DNA of 33,310 bases from an uncultured Blautia sp. (GCF_934371575.1 NZ_CAKRNY010000040.1:1-33310); one strand, 5' to 3'; numbered from the stretch's first letter, positions 9,040-19,841 are shown. Notes: generated by a model from the letters alone, not told the origin. Made by a program: numbers and translations.

Positions 9040-9065
9040 TTTTACACTTACAAAAAAGTGTAAAA
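9040..9065. repeat. Perfect 10-bp inverted repeat in the tgt leader
   Basis: TTTTACACTT (9040-9049) and AAGTGTAAAA (9056-9065) are exact inverted copies separated by six bases. The repeat lies just after the predicted tgt transcription start. On the tgt strand no T run follows, so it is not a terminator for tgt. It could be an operator or a 5' RNA hairpin. Confidence 0.5.
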
Positions 9066-9086
9066 CTACGGCAGAAAACTTCATAT

Positions 9087-9115
9087 ATTATAGCCCGAAA
9101 TAAACGAAAATTCAA
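9087..9115 (-). promoter_or_regulatory. tgt promoter
   Basis: The minus strand reads TTGAAT (9110-9115), 17 bases, then a perfect TATAAT (9087-9092). It diverges from the activase-family promoter at 9150-9178. Confidence 0.65.
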
Positions 9116-9149
9116 CACTTGCCGCAAGAATCCTTGTTAAACTTTTACA

Positions 9150-9178
9150 TTGTCATTTAAGCCGGGGTATCGTATAAT
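9150..9178 (+). promoter_or_regulatory. Promoter of the activase-related gene
   Basis: TTGTCA (9150-9155), 17 bases, then a perfect TATAAT (9173-9178). It lies about 90 bases before the chosen start codon and diverges from the tgt promoter. Confidence 0.65.
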
Positions 9179-9266
9179 ATTACGGAATATTTGCATTTAT
9201 TTTTTACATATAAATAAGAAGATTTAAGGTTACTATATGCAACAGATGAGGAGGCATATTCTTTAC

Positions 9267-12200
9267 ATGAGCAATAAATACACATTAGGAATTGACATTG
9301 GCTCCACCACTGTCAAAATTGCAATACTTGATGAAAACGACACCCTGCTTTTCGCAGATTATCAGCGTCATTTTGCCAACATCCAGGAAACACTGGCAGA
9401 GCTTCTTGAAAAAGCCTACGGCAAACTTGGAGAGCTTACTCTTCATCCGGTGATCACAGGCTCCGGCGGACTTACCCTCGCCAACCACCTTGGCGTTCCT
9501 TTTGTCCAGGAGGTTATTGCAGTGTCCACTTCCCTTCAGAAAATTGCACCACAGACTGATGTGGCCATTGAGCTTGGCGGTGAGGATGCCAAGATCATCT
9601 ACTTTGAAGGCGGCAATATTGAACAGCGTATGAACGGTATCTGTGCAGGAGGTACCGGTTCTTTCATCGATCAGATGGCTTCCCTGCTTCAGACAGATGC
9701 CACCGGACTGAATGAATATGCGAAGAATTACAAGGCGCTTTATCCCATCGCAGCCCGCTGCGGCGTATTTGCCAAGACTGACATCCAGCCTTTGATCAAC
9801 GACGGCGCCACCAAGGAGGATCTCTCCGCTTCCATTTTCCAAGCAGTTGTAAACCAGACCATTTCCGGACTTGCCTGCGGCAAGCCGATTCGCGGCCATG
9901 TTGCATTTCTAGGCGGTCCCCTTCACTTCCTGGATCAGCTGAAGGCTGCTTTTATCCGTACCCTGAAGCTGGATGACGAGCACGCCATCACACCTGAGAA
10001 TTCCCATCTTTTCGCAGCCATGGGTTCTGCCATGAATGCGAAGGAGGAAGTGACCGTTTCCCTTACTGATATGACAAACCGCCTGAAGAACTCCATCAAA
10101 CTGGATTTCGAGGTGGAACGTATGGAGCCTCTTTTTGCCACAGAAGAGGATTATGAAGCATTTAACAGGCGCCAGAGCACATATCAGGTAAAGAAGGGTG
10201 ACCTTTCCCAATATCACGGAAACTGCTATCTGGGTATTGATGCAGGCTCCACCACCACCAAGACCGCTCTTGTAGGCGAGGACGGAACCCTGCTTTACTC
10301 CTTCTACAGCAATAATAACGGAAGCCCTCTTAAGACAGCTATCCGTTCTATCCAGGAGATCTACAGCATTCTTCCTAAGGATGCCCACATTGCTTTTTCC
10401 TGTTCCACAGGCTACGGCGAGGCGCTGATGAAGGCTGCTCTGCTGCTGGATGAGGGCGAGGTTGAGACCGTTTCCCACTACTACGCGGCTGCTTTCTTTG
10501 ACCCGGAGGTTGACTGTATCGTAGATATCGGCGGACAGGATATGAAATGTATCAAGATCCGTAATCAGACCGTAGACAGCGTACAGCTGAATGAAGCCTG
10601 TTCCTCCGGATGCGGTTCCTTTATCGAGACCTTCGCCAAGTCTCTGAACTACTCCGTACAGGATTTCGCCAAGGCTGCTCTTTTTGCAGAGCATCCCATT
10701 GACCTTGGAACAAGATGTACCGTATTTATGAATTCCAAGGTAAAGCAGGCCCAGAAGGAAGGCGCATCCGTAGCTGATATTTCCGCAGGTCTTGCATATT
10801 CTGTTATCAAGAATGCGCTTTACAAGGTTATCAAGGTTTCCGATGCAAAAGAGCTGGGCAGACATATTGTAGTACAGGGCGGAACCTTCTACAACGACGG
10901 TGTGCTTCGAAGCTTTGAGCGTATAGCAGGCTGTGAAGCCATTCGTCCTGACATTGCCGGTATTATGGGAGCCTTCGGTGCTGCCCTCATTGCCAAGGAG
11001 CGCTACCACGCAGAAGGCCGTGAGACCACCATGCTTTCCATTGACAAGATCAACGAGCTGAAATATACCACCTCCATGGCCAACTGCCACGGATGTACCA
11101 ATAACTGCCGTCTTACCATCAACAAATTCACCGGAGGACGTCAGTTCGTAAGCGGCAACCGCTGTGAGCGCGGTATTGGTAAGGAGAAGAATAAGGATCA
11201 TATCCCCAACCTTTACGAATACAAGTACAAACGGCTTTTCTCCTATCCGCCTCTTTCTCCGGATAAGGCAGTGCGTGGAAAAGTTGGTATTCCGCGAGTT
11301 TTAAATATGTTTGAGAACTATCCTTTCTGGTATACCTTCTTTACTGAGCTGAAATATCAGGTAGTGCTCTCTCCTACCTCCACCAGAAAGATTTATGAGC
11401 TGGGCATTGAATCCATTCCAAGTGAATCCGAATGCTATCCGGCCAAGCTTGCCCACGGACATGTGACATGGCTGCTTCGAAACGGTGTGAAATTCATTTT
11501 CTACCCGTGTATCCCTTACGAGCGAAATGAATTCCCGGACGCAGTCAATCATTACAACTGCCCTATCGTTACCTCTTATGCTGAGAATATTAAGAACAAT
11601 GTTGACGAGCTTCACGATCCGTCCATTACCTTTATGAATCCATTCCTGGCCCTGACCTCTGAGGAAATCGTTACAAAGAGACTGGCTGAGATTTTCCCGG
11701 ATATCCCGGAATCTGAGGTAAAGGAAGCCGCCCATAAGGCATGGGAGGAAATGGCTGCCGTACATAAGGACATTGAGAAAAAAGGCGAGGAAACTCTTCA
11801 GTATCTGAAGGAGACAGGCCGCCGGGGCATCGTTCTTGCAGGCCGTCCTTACCATATTGATCCTGAGATCCATCACGGTATCCCGGATCTGATCAACAGC
11901 TATGGAGTGGCAGTCCTCACTGAGGATTCTGTTTCCCATCTGGTACCTGTTGAGCGCCCGATCCGTGTCAATGACCAGTGGATGTACCATTCCAGACTGT
12001 ATGCAGCAGCAAACTTTGTGAAAACCCGTGATGATCTGGATCTGATCCAGCTGAACTCCTTTGGCTGCGGACTTGACGCGGTCACCACCGATGAGGTTTA
12101 CGAAATTCTGGATGGCAGCGGCAAGATTTACACCTGCCTGAAAATTGACGAAGTTAACAACCTTGGTGCCGCAAGGATCCGTGTCAGATCCCTTCTGGCA

Positions 12201-13517
12201 GCCCTCCGTGCAAAGGATTCACAGAAAAAGGAGCGCACCATTAAACCATCCTCTATTGAGAAGGTTTCATTTACTAAGGAAATGCGCAAGGATTACACTA
12301 TCCTCTGCCCGCAGATGTCACCGGTGCACTTCTCCTTACTTGAGGCTGCTTTTAATGCAAACGGCTATCATCTGGAGGTGCTTCCAAATGACAATAAGCA
12401 TGCTGTTGATGTAGGTCTGAAATATGTAAATAATGATGCCTGCTATCCTTCCCTGATCGTTGTGGGACAGATTATGGACGCTCTTTTATCAGGCAAATAC
12501 GACCTGAATAAGACTGCCGTCATCATGTCCCAGACAGGCGGCGGATGCCGTGCATCCAACTATATTGCTTTTATCCGCCGTGCCCTTAAGAAGGCAGGAA
12601 TGGAGCAGGTTCCGGTTATCTCCCTTAACCTTAGCGGTCTGGAGAGCAACCCTGGATTTAAGCTTACTCTTCCGCTGGTGAAGACTGTTGTGTATGCCGC
12701 TGTGTTCGGTGATATTCTTATGAAGTGTATTTACCGCATGCGCCCATATGAGCTAGAGAAGGGAATTGTAAACCGCAAACACAAGATCTGGGAAAAGCGT
12801 GTGATCGCATTTGTTTCCGGCAGCTCCTTAAGCCACAGCCAGTTTAAGAAAATGTGCCGGGAAATGGTTCACGATTTCGATACCATCCCGATCAGTGATG
12901 AGAAGAAGCCTCGTGTTGGTATTGTAGGTGAGATCCTGGTTAAATTCCTTCCGGCTGCAAACAATCACCTTGCAGAGCTTCTGGAATCCGAAGGTGCTGA
13001 ACCTGTGGTACCGGACCTGATTGACTTTATGTCCTACTGCTTCTACAATCAGAATTTCAAGGTCAACAATCTTGGATTTAAGAAATCCAAGGCATTCTTT
13101 GGAAATATGGGTATTAAGGCAATCGACTGGGTTCGTAAGACTGCAAATGAGGCACTTGCGGAAAGCCGTCATTTCCATCCTACTGCAGATATCCGTGATC
13201 TGGCGAAGATGGCACGCCCCATTGTTTCCGAAGGTAACCAGACCGGCGAGGGATGGTTCCTGACCGGTGAAATGATGGAGCTGATCCATGATGATGTTCC
13301 GAATATTGTTTGTATCCAGCCATTCGGCTGCCTGCCGAACCACATTGTTGGTAAGGGTGTTATCAAAGAGATCCGCCGTCAGTACCCGAAGGCGAACATT
13401 GCAGCCATCGACTACGACCCGGGTGCCAGTGAAGTAAACCAGCTGAACCGAATTAAACTGATGCTCTCTACTGCACAGAAGAATTTGAAGGCAGAAGAGG
13501 CGAAAAGTAACAACTAA
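9267..13517 (+). CDS. Giant acyl-CoA dehydratase activase-related protein
   Basis: This is a 1416-residue fusion related to the 2-hydroxyacyl-CoA dehydratase activation machinery. Two ASKHA-type ATPase modules of the BcrA/BadF family open it: [11 protein letters not shown] near residue 7 and [11 protein letters not shown] near 322. Each has a cysteine where activases bind a [4Fe-4S] cluster (GICAGGTGS near 124, EACSSGCGS near 442), plus the partner motifs RCGVFAKTD and [10 protein letters not shown] third cysteine cluster, NCHGCTNNC, lies near 606-614. A DUF2229-like and then an HgdB-like region fill the C-terminal half. I start at the MSNKY ATG after GAGGAGG (9248-9254); an ATG 30 bases upstream lacks a site. 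The family is widespread in Clostridia, but its substrate is unknown. Function as an ATP-driven electron-transfer enzyme is inferred. Confidence 0.85.
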   Translation: MSNKYTLGIDIGSTTVKIAILDENDTLLFADYQRHFANIQETLAELLEKAYGKLGELTLHPVITGSGGLTLANHLGVPFVQEVIAVSTSLQKIAPQTDVAIELGGEDAKIIYFEGGNIEQRMNGICAGGTGSFIDQMASLLQTDATGLNEYAKNYKALYPIAARCGVFAKTDIQPLINDGATKEDLSASIFQAVVNQTISGLACGKPIRGHVAFLGGPLHFLDQLKAAFIRTLKLDDEHAITPENSHLFAAMGSAMNAKEEVTVSLTDMTNRLKNSIKLDFEVERMEPLFATEEDYEAFNRRQSTYQVKKGDLSQYHGNCYLGIDAGSTTTKTALVGEDGTLLYSFYSNNNGSPLKTAIRSIQEIYSILPKDAHIAFSCSTGYGEALMKAALLLDEGEVETVSHYYAAAFFDPEVDCIVDIGGQDMKCIKIRNQTVDSVQLNEACSSGCGSFIETFAKSLNYSVQDFAKAALFAEHPIDLGTRCTVFMNSKVKQAQKEGASVADISAGLAYSVIKNALYKVIKVSDAKELGRHIVVQGGTFYNDGVLRSFERIAGCEAIRPDIAGIMGAFGAALIAKERYHAEGRETTMLSIDKINELKYTTSMANCHGCTNNCRLTINKFTGGRQFVSGNRCERGIGKEKNKDHIPNLYEYKYKRLFSYPPLSPDKAVRGKVGIPRVLNMFENYPFWYTFFTELKYQVVLSPTSTRKIYELGIESIPSESECYPAKLAHGHVTWLLRNGVKFIFYPCIPYERNEFPDAVNHYNCPIVTSYAENIKNNVDELHDPSITFMNPFLALTSEEIVTKRLAEIFPDIPESEVKEAAHKAWEEMAAVHKDIEKKGEETLQYLKETGRRGIVLAGRPYHIDPEIHHGIPDLINSYGVAVLTEDSVSHLVPVERPIRVNDQWMYHSRLYAAANFVKTRDDLDLIQLNSFGCGLDAVTTDEVYEILDGSGKIYTCLKIDEVNNLGAARIRVRSLLAALRAKDSQKKERTIKPSSIEKVSFTKEMRKDYTILCPQMSPVHFSLLEAAFNANGYHLEVLPNDNKHAVDVGLKYVNNDACYPSLIVVGQIMDALLSGKYDLNKTAVIMSQTGGGCRASNYIAFIRRALKKAGMEQVPVISLNLSGLESNPGFKLTLPLVKTVVYAAVFGDILMKCIYRMRPYELEKGIVNRKHKIWEKRVIAFVSGSSLSHSQFKKMCREMVHDFDTIPISDEKKPRVGIVGEILVKFLPAANNHLAELLESEGAEPVVPDLIDFMSYCFYNQNFKVNNLGFKKSKAFFGNMGIKAIDWVRKTANEALAESRHFHPTADIRDLAKMARPIVSEGNQTGEGWFLTGEMMELIHDDVPNIVCIQPFGCLPNHIVGKGVIKEIRRQYPKANIAAIDYDPGASEVNQLNRIKLMLSTAQKNLKAEEAKSNN

Positions 13518-13568
13518 ATCTTTAGTATTATTTCGTTTCTCGGTTCGTATTCCGAAAAAATACAACAA

Positions 13569-13602
13569 GAAAGCCCTCAGAGTTGCCGCTCTGAGGGCTT
13601 TC
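13569..13602. terminator. Bidirectional terminator between convergent genes
   Basis: A perfect 14-bp stem (13569-13582 with 13589-13602, core GCCCTCAGAG) has a TTGCCG loop. The minus strand continues CTTGTTGTATTTTTTCGG, while the plus-side T tract is short. It separates the activase-related gene from the flippase gene that converges on it. Confidence 0.85.
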
Positions 13603-13693
13603 GTATTGCATACATTGAACATATCGCTTCTTTCTTGCCTAATGGCATTATAGCATATGCATATCTAAAAATCAATATACCATATTTCCAATT

Positions 13694-15313
13694 TTAAAAC
13701 GGCAGTTTCCCTGCAATTTTCTTCAGGTAGGCTCCGCCTGGCATCATGGCAAACTGCTCATCAGATGACTTGCTCACTGCCAGATATACAATAAAATAGG
13801 CAGCCATTCCAAGAACCACTGCGATTCCAAGGCTAATGAAATTGGAATGGATCAGCTTATAAATTCCATAATAGGAAAAGCCAGCCACTACAGCCATAGG
13901 CACGGATGCCAGAAGTGGATTCAGATAAGCACTTCTCCATGGATTTTTGTACTGCATATACTGTTTCATAGCCCGCTCGTTCAGCAGGCACATGACTACT
14001 GCATAAATAATCATTGCCACTACAATGGCATATACGCCAAGGTCCGTTGCAAACAGCAGGATTGCCATGGCGATCACATCCACCACCAGGGCAATTGCCG
14101 CATTGATCATGGGGATATTGGGCTTTCCGATTCCCTGAAGCACACCATTGGAAATATTGGAATTTCCATTGAGGATGATGGTAATGACACCAAGCATCAT
14201 CAACTGAGCTGCAGCCCCCTCCGTTCGCGGAAACAGAAGTCTTGTGATCGGACCGGCAAGAACTGCAAGTCCAACTGCACATGGAATGGAAATAAACATA
14301 CTGATCCAGGTTGCGCGGTCGATCTTATCTCTGGCACTGTCCATGTCCCTCTTGGCATACTGGGCAGAAACCTCCGGAATCATGGATGTAGGTGCTGTAC
14401 TTGCAAGCGTAAGGGGAATGTTGATCAGGGTCATATAATAGCCATATTCCGCGTAGAGACTTGTAATGGTATCATGGTCAATTCCCTTAAAGCCCTGAAT
14501 ACCGGAATACATATAACTGTTAATAAAGCCGTTTACATTGTAAATAAAAGAGCTGAGGATGATGGGCATTACGATGAGAACGATATTCTTCATAACTTCA
14601 CCGGTGGCCTCATCACGGGAATGGGTATCCCTTTCCAGTCTCTTTTTGATATTCTTTCGGTTTACCCAATATACAAAAAGCATGAAAATTAATGCAGATG
14701 CAACTCCGGCACCGGTTCCCATAGTAGCTCCGGCAGCACCCCAGGCATTTCGTACAGATTCCTCTGCACCGCTGAATTTATTCAGCATGACAGTAGACAT
14801 CAGGATTGCAAAAACCGCTACAAAACACTGTTCCACAATCTGGGACAATGAGGTAGGAAGCATGTTTCGATATGCCTGAAAATAACCTCGGAAGGTACCA
14901 AGAATTCCAGACAGGAAAATGGTTGGCGCCAGCATTTTCAGTGCAAGTCTGGCCCCTGACATAGATTCCGGTACCAGAATGGACGAACCAAAGAGACAGA
15001 AAAGCGCTACTACGCCTCCCATTATGATTACATATAAAAGCGCACAGTGAAATACCTTCTGGGCGTCTCTGTAACGTTTAAAAGCCAGCTTTTCTGCCAT
15101 AATCTTGGACACTGCCTGCGGTATACTGAAAGAAGCAATCATCAGCAGGATAAAATAAACATTCTGGGCATAATTGAAAAGACCCATACTGTTATTTCCA
15201 AGAGTATTGGAAAGCGGACTTTTATAAAGCATTCCGATGATCTTGGAGATCAATGCCGCGATCATCAAGAATGAGGCATTTTTTACAAGTGTGTTATCAT
15301 TCTTTTTCCCCAT
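13694..15313 (-). CDS. SpoVB/MurJ-like polysaccharide flippase
   Basis: This 539-residue polytopic membrane protein has about 14 predicted helices and belongs to the MOP/polysaccharide-synthesis superfamily (COG2244). The N-terminus LVKNASFLMIAALISKIIGMLY closely resembles stage V sporulation protein B and its vegetative relatives, which move lipid-linked sugar precursors across the membrane. The conserved SAPTSMIPE-like segment appears here as ASTAPTSMIPEVSAQYAKRD in the middle of the protein. It starts three bases after the ung stop codon, so the two are co-transcribed. The role could be peptidoglycan precursor flipping, spore cortex assembly or capsule export, and the sequence does not decide among them. 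Confidence 0.85.
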   Translation of the reverse strand: MGKKNDNTLVKNASFLMIAALISKIIGMLYKSPLSNTLGNNSMGLFNYAQNVYFILLMIASFSIPQAVSKIMAEKLAFKRYRDAQKVFHCALLYVIIMGGVVALFCLFGSSILVPESMSGARLALKMLAPTIFLSGILGTFRGYFQAYRNMLPTSLSQIVEQCFVAVFAILMSTVMLNKFSGAEESVRNAWGAAGATMGTGAGVASALIFMLFVYWVNRKNIKKRLERDTHSRDEATGEVMKNIVLIVMPIILSSFIYNVNGFINSYMYSGIQGFKGIDHDTITSLYAEYGYYMTLINIPLTLASTAPTSMIPEVSAQYAKRDMDSARDKIDRATWISMFISIPCAVGLAVLAGPITRLLFPRTEGAAAQLMMLGVITIILNGNSNISNGVLQGIGKPNIPMINAAIALVVDVIAMAILLFATDLGVYAIVVAMIIYAVVMCLLNERAMKQYMQYKNPWRSAYLNPLLASVPMAVVAGFSYYGIYKLIHSNFISLGIAVVLGMAAYFIVYLAVSKSSDEQFAMMPGGAYLKKIAGKLPF

Positions 15314-15316
15314 TTT

Positions 15317-16003
15317 CTACTGTTCCTTTGCGATATTTTCAATCTGCCAGTCAATGGGGGCGAGCCCGTTTTTCTCCAGAAATTCATTGGTCTGGCTGAA
15401 ATGCCTGCATCCGAAAAATCCTCTTGACGCAGACAGCGGACTTGGATGTGCAGCAGTGAGAACCAGCTGCTTCGGATTATTCAGCATTGCTTTTTTCATC
15501 TGGGCAGGTCTTCCCCAGAGAAGATATACGATCGGGCGATCCTGTTCATTCAGGGTCTGGATAACTGCATCAGTGAACTGCTCCCAGCCAATTCCTCTGT
15601 GGGAAAATGCCTGATGAGCGCGGACAGTCAGAACCGTGTTCAGAAGAAAAACGCCCTGCTTCGCCCATTTCTCCAGGCATCCGTTGTCTGGAATATAGCA
15701 GCCCAGGTCACTGTGGAGCTCTTTATAGATATTCACCAGTGAAGGAGGGATTGTCACATCCTCCCTCACCGAAAAGCAAAGACCATTTGCCTGTCCATCA
15801 TTATGATAGGGATCCTGTCCCAGGATGACTACCTTCACATCATTAAGTGGTGTATACTCAAAAGCATTAAACATATCCTGGGGCGGTGGAAATATCTGCT
15901 GAGTGCGGTATTCTTCCATCACTTTTTTATATAATCGGGCATAGTAGGGCTGATGAAATTCATTTTTCAGCGCAGCCAGCCACTCTCCTGATATCTGACT
16001 CAT
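15317..16003 (-). CDS. ung: Uracil-DNA glycosylase, family 1
   Basis: This enzyme cuts uracil out of DNA as the first step of base-excision repair. I start at the ATG at 16001-16003, because GAGGTGA lies eight bases upstream; the upstream GTG is inside that site. The product is 228 residues. The water-activating motif GQDPYH is at 62-67 (D64), LLNTVLTV lies near 120-127, and the DNA-intercalation motif HPSPLSASRG starts at H186. All key residues are present. It lies between hisF and the flippase gene in one minus-strand unit, and the 43-base gap to hisF leaves no room for an obvious separate promoter. Confidence 0.96.
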   Translation of the reverse strand: MSQISGEWLAALKNEFHQPYYARLYKKVMEEYRTQQIFPPPQDMFNAFEYTPLNDVKVVILGQDPYHNDGQANGLCFSVREDVTIPPSLVNIYKELHSDLGCYIPDNGCLEKWAKQGVFLLNTVLTVRAHQAFSHRGIGWEQFTDAVIQTLNEQDRPIVYLLWGRPAQMKKAMLNNPKQLVLTAAHPSPLSASRGFFGCRHFSQTNEFLEKNGLAPIDWQIENIAKEQ

Positions 16004-16046
16004 TTTGATTGTCACCTCATCTTGCGTATTTTATAACTTATAAATT

Positions 16047-16805
16047 CTATCGTCTTACCGGAACACCCTTCTTGGCCAGATAATCCTTCACCTGAGATAT
16101 TTCCAGTTCTTTATAATGAAACAGGGATGCTGCCAGTACTGCGTCTGCACCACCGTCAGTGAGACCTTCGTAAAAGTGCTCAAGGGTACCAGCGCCGCCA
16201 GAGGCAATGACCGGGATGGATACGGCATCGGATACTGCACGTGTTAATGGGATGTCGTAACCTGCTTTAGTTCCGTCACAGTCCATGCTGGTAAGGAGGA
16301 TTTCTCCTGCACCAAGAGCTTCTGCTTTCTTCGCCCACTCAATGGCATCAATTCCTGTATCCAGACGACCGCCATGCTTATAAATATTCCAGCCGCCATC
16401 AGGACGACGCTTGGCGTCAATCGCAACTACTACGCATTGACTGCCGAATTTTTCTGCTGCCTCGCGAATCAGCTCCGGACGGTCAATGGCTGCGGAGTTT
16501 ACAGAAATCTTGTCTGCACCCTCGCGGAGCAGCCTCTTGAAATCATCTACAGTACGGATCCCACCGCCAACTGTAAATGGAATGAATACGTTGGCTGCCA
16601 CTTTTCGAACCATATCTACTACCGTGTCGCGCTGTTCACAGGAGGCTGTAATGTCAAGAAATACTACTTCGTCAGCTCCTGCCGCATCGTATGCTTTCGC
16701 AATCTCTACCGGATTTCCGGCATCTTTCAAATCTACGAAATTAACGCCTTTTACCACACGTCCATTATTTACATCCAGACAGGGAATAATTCGTTTTGTA
16801 AACAT
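16047..16805 (-). CDS. hisF: Imidazole glycerol phosphate synthase, cyclase subunit
   Basis: This TIM-barrel subunit uses ammonia from HisH to close the imidazole ring, yielding imidazole glycerol phosphate and AICAR in histidine synthesis. The 252 residues match the family. The catalytic aspartates are D11 in [10 protein letters not shown] and D130 in [10 protein letters not shown]. The phosphate-binding loops TVGGGIRT and [11 protein letters not shown] are intact. It starts two bases after the hisH stop codon, so the two subunits are made together. The rest of the his pathway is not in the window. Confidence 0.96.
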   Translation of the reverse strand: MFTKRIIPCLDVNNGRVVKGVNFVDLKDAGNPVEIAKAYDAAGADEVVFLDITASCEQRDTVVDMVRKVAANVFIPFTVGGGIRTVDDFKRLLREGADKISVNSAAIDRPELIREAAEKFGSQCVVVAIDAKRRPDGGWNIYKHGGRLDTGIDAIEWAKKAEALGAGEILLTSMDCDGTKAGYDIPLTRAVSDAVSIPVIASGGAGTLEHFYEGLTDGGADAVLAASLFHYKELEISQVKDYLAKKGVPVRR

Positions 16806-16807
16806 GA

Positions 16808-17425
16808 TCAGGCCTCCTTCCCAAGCTTCGCAAAATTCTCCAGTATTTTCAGACCATATTTACTGCTCTTCTCCGGATGGAACTGGCAGGCGAATATATT
16901 ATCCTTTTCGACGGAAGCATGAATGGTTACGCCATACTGTGTGGTGGCTTTCACAATCTCCGGTTCTTCTGCCTGAAGGTAGTAGGAATGAACGAAGTAG
17001 ACGTAAGTCTCTTCCGGGATTCCTTTAAACAGGCGGCCGTCATTCTGAAGATGAAGGGAATTCCAACCCATATGAGGAATCTTAAGTCCTGGAGCCGGAG
17101 GAATTTTCACAATTTTACCCTTCAGTAGTCCAAGCCCTTCCACTCCCGGAGTTTCATCGCTGGACTCAAAAAGGAGCTGCAGACCCAGACAGATTCCAAG
17201 GAATGGAGTTCCTTTCTCTGTAATCTCCTTAATCACAGGTACAAGTCCGAATTTATTCAGATTATTCATTGCGTCTCCAAAGCTTCCAACACCTGGAAGG
17301 ATTACCTTATCCGCATTCAAAAGTACCTGAGGATCTCTGGAAACTACAGTTTCCTCTCCAAGGTAATGAAGGGCTTTTTCCACACTTTTTATATTTCCTG
17401 CATCATAGTCGATAATTCCAAGCAT
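16808..17425 (-). CDS. hisH: Imidazole glycerol phosphate synthase, glutaminase subunit
   Basis: This class I glutamine amidotransferase supplies ammonia to HisF through a tunnel in the heterodimer. It has 205 residues. The catalytic triad is C79 in [10 protein letters not shown] with H183 and E185 in CQFHPEKSS. The N-terminus [17 protein letters not shown] and the oxyanion strand [11 protein letters not shown] are typical. AGGAGG precedes the ATG, and a promoter candidate lies at 17522-17549. It heads the hisH-hisF-ung-flippase unit. Confidence 0.96.
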   Translation of the reverse strand: MLGIIDYDAGNIKSVEKALHYLGEETVVSRDPQVLLNADKVILPGVGSFGDAMNNLNKFGLVPVIKEITEKGTPFLGICLGLQLLFESSDETPGVEGLGLLKGKIVKIPPAPGLKIPHMGWNSLHLQNDGRLFKGIPEETYVYFVHSYYLQAEEPEIVKATTQYGVTIHASVEKDNIFACQFHPEKSSKYGLKILENFAKLGKEA

Positions 17426-17521
17426 TCGGTCTCCTCCTGTTGTCTGTTTTTCGTCAATACTGCGTCCATTACTGCACTCTCAAAGCACAATACCTCTGAA
17501 CAGCCACTTTCACATTCTTAC

Positions 17522-17549
17522 AGTATAACGCAAAAACAGGCAGTTGCAA
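17522..17549 (-). promoter_or_regulatory. Promoter candidate for hisH-hisF-ung-flippase
   Basis: The minus strand reads TTGCAA (17544-17549), 16 bases, then TATACT (17522-17527), about 100 bases before hisH. It starts just after the histidine kinase gene, which lacks a clear terminator, so read-through from that operon is also possible. Confidence 0.45.
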
Positions 17550-17578
17550 AGAGCTAAATAAAACATTTATTTCCGATA

Positions 17579-19096
17579 TTATTTCCTATCCAGGGTAAAC
17601 CAGAATTCCACTCCGTTATCAAAGTTCTGAACACCGTACTGCTGATTCATGCCTTCCATAATCGCCTTTACAATGGAAAGTCCGATTCCGCTGCCGCCGT
17701 ACTCTCTGGTACGGGCTTTATCTACCTTGTAGAATTTATTCCACAGGTTTGGAAGATCAGCCTCCGGAATAGGAGTTCCGGTATTAAAGACTGTTACCTT
17801 CACTTTATCTTCCTGCTTCAGGATTTTAATCTCCACAATCTTTTCCCCGTCCAGATGATGCAGGGCATTGCTTACATAGTTCGTCACAACCTCTTCTGTC
17901 TTAAACTCATCCGCCCATACATACAGAGGCTCTGACTCATTAAAGATCACCCTGGCCTCCTTCTGACGGATCATAATATCCATAGTGGAAAGAACACCTT
18001 TGATCAGCGCAGTCAGGTCAAAACGCTCCATTATTGCCGCATCCTTACCGGACTCCAGCTGGTTCAGGGTAAGAAGATTCTTAACCAGCTTATTCATCTT
18101 GGCAGCTTCATCGATAATAACATCACAGTAAAAATCCATGCTCTCCGGATCGTCATTGATGTTCTCCTTCAAACCTTCTGCATATCCCTGCACAAGAGCA
18201 ATGGGTGTCTTCAGCTCATGGGAAACATTATCCAGAAACTCTTTTCGCATTTCATCGATTTTCACCTTATCCTCAATATCCTTCTGCAGCTCATTGTTTG
18301 CAGATTTCAGCTCGGAAATGGTATGCTCCAGCTGACTGGACATTTTATTAAAATTATCTCCCAGCACATCAATTTCATTGCCGGCCTTGCTTTTATATCT
18401 GGCTTCAAAATCAAGGTCTGTCATCTTACGGGAAAGCTCCGTCAGCTCGGAAATAGGTCTGGTCAGCTTTCTGGTTACTGCCATAATACACATTCCACTT
18501 ATAACAATAATGACAATTCCTACAAAGAAATAAAACTTATTGGAAATATTTGCGCTCTCCTGGATACTTTCCAGAGGGCTTCGGATCAGGAAATAATTGC
18601 CGTTGTCAAATTTCCCCCAGCACTCTACATAATCCATTCCCACGAAACGGTCATGTACCTGCTGAACCACACAGTTATCCGTCTGTTTCAGAATTGTGCC
18701 TTTTCCATTATCCATGTCAAGATCACTGGCATAACCAAAAAACAGCTTGCTTCTCAGCTGGTCTTCATTCTCCGGCCAGCACAGATATTTCGTATTATCC
18801 TCATTGACAACCACCCAGGTAAGATTATTCCTGGAGCTTGCCTGAATGATCTCAGAGGACAAATCCTCCTGTTCACTTTCCACATCATCCTCTGTCATGG
18901 AATCCGTATTGATCTGACTGAGCACTTCCTTTGCTTCCAGAAGGGTTTCCGTCTTTTTTGACACATAATATTTTTCCAGAAATGCTCCGTTAATCATGGA
19001 AATCGTGAGAATGGAAAGGAATAAAAGACCTATAAACGTAAATGTGATTTGGTGCTTTATGGAGCGGATTTTCTTTGGCTTCTTCGGTTTCTTCAT
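17579..19096 (-). CDS. Membrane sensor histidine kinase
   Basis: This 505-residue sensor of a two-component system has a membrane helix near 16-37, an extracytoplasmic sensor domain of about 150 residues, a second helix near 188-207, a HAMP domain (about 209-261), a short coiled coil, the HisKA box FLDNVSHELKTP with phospho-acceptor H293, and a HATPase domain. The N box is NYVSNALHH and the G2 box is GGSGIGLS. I prefer the ATG at 19094-19096 after GAGG; a GTG one codon upstream is possible. The ATG overlaps the regulator's stop codon by one base. The signal is unknown. The HAMP-HisKA build with a large outer loop resembles envelope-stress or antimicrobial-peptide sensors. Confidence 0.93.
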   Translation of the reverse strand: MKKPKKPKKIRSIKHQITFTFIGLLFLSILTISMINGAFLEKYYVSKKTETLLEAKEVLSQINTDSMTEDDVESEQEDLSSEIIQASSRNNLTWVVVNEDNTKYLCWPENEDQLRSKLFFGYASDLDMDNGKGTILKQTDNCVVQQVHDRFVGMDYVECWGKFDNGNYFLIRSPLESIQESANISNKFYFFVGIVIIVISGMCIMAVTRKLTRPISELTELSRKMTDLDFEARYKSKAGNEIDVLGDNFNKMSSQLEHTISELKSANNELQKDIEDKVKIDEMRKEFLDNVSHELKTPIALVQGYAEGLKENINDDPESMDFYCDVIIDEAAKMNKLVKNLLTLNQLESGKDAAIMERFDLTALIKGVLSTMDIMIRQKEARVIFNESEPLYVWADEFKTEEVVTNYVSNALHHLDGEKIVEIKILKQEDKVKVTVFNTGTPIPEADLPNLWNKFYKVDKARTREYGGSGIGLSIVKAIMEGMNQQYGVQNFDNGVEFWFTLDRK

Positions 19097-19773
19097 CACT
19101 CTACCTCAAACTTGTAACCCATTCCCCATACAGTCTTGATGTACTCACCTTTATCACCCATTTTACTTCTTAATTTCTTCACATGCGTGTCAATGGTTCT
19201 GGCATCTCCGAAATAATCATAATTCCATACAGAATTAAGGATTTTTTCCCTGGAAAGAGCAATTCCCTGATTTTCCAAAAAGTAAGTAAGAAGCTCAAAT
19301 TCCTTAAAGCTGAGATCCATAGGCTTATCATCGACTGTTGCAAGATGGGCTGCCTTATCAATCACAATGCCCCCTGCGCTGAGCACATCTTCCGCTCCGG
19401 TCTGTCCGGTACGGCGAAGGATAGCTTCCACTCTGGCTACCAGGATCTTCGGGCTGAATGGCTTAGAAATATACTCATCCACACCCAGGTCAAAGCCAAG
19501 AAGCTCATCACGCTCATCTCCCCTTGCTGTCAGCATGATGATCGGTACTTTAGAATTTTTGCGCACCTCACGGCAGACCTCCCACCCATCCATCTTGGGC
19601 ATCATTACGTCCAGAATGATCAGGGCAATATCTTTCTCTTTATAAAATATATCCATGGCTTCCTCACCGTCTCCGGCCTCCAGAACCTGGAAATTCTTCT
19701 TTGTTAAAAAGTCTTTTACAAGCTTTCTCATTCGGCTTTCATCATCCACTACAAGGATTTTTAATGTATCCAT
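19096..19773 (-). CDS. OmpR/PhoB-family response regulator
   Basis: This DNA-binding partner of the adjacent kinase has 225 residues. The receiver domain shows D10/D11, phospho-acceptor D55 in LIILDVMMP, T82 and K104 in YISKPFSP. The C-terminal winged helix carries SFKEFELLTYFLENQG and DTHVKKLRSKMG, the usual PhoB-type recognition region. I start at MDTLKILVVDD because GGGAGG lies nine bases before that ATG; the longer frame begins before the site. The target genes are not visible. The pair is the only recognised regulator in the core part of the window. Confidence 0.94.
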   Translation of the reverse strand: MDTLKILVVDDESRMRKLVKDFLTKKNFQVLEAGDGEEAMDIFYKEKDIALIILDVMMPKMDGWEVCREVRKNSKVPIIMLTARGDERDELLGFDLGVDEYISKPFSPKILVARVEAILRRTGQTGAEDVLSAGGIVIDKAAHLATVDDKPMDLSFKEFELLTYFLENQGIALSREKILNSVWNYDYFGDARTIDTHVKKLRSKMGDKGEYIKTVWGMGYKFEVE

Positions 19774-19841
19774 ATTTTGTCCTCCCTTTTTGGTCAACCT
19801 CATTTATCGCATGGTTTTTACCTTTTGTACGATTTACCTGT

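Noticed and set aside
9237..9266. Ten extra N-terminal residues on the activase-related protein
   Set aside because: The upstream ATG lacks a ribosome binding site, and GAGGAGG lies between it and the chosen ATG.
9909..11201. 430-residue minus-strand open frame
   Set aside because: It is an antisense shadow of the activase gene, with no ribosome site and no recognisable family; the plus strand is clearly coding.
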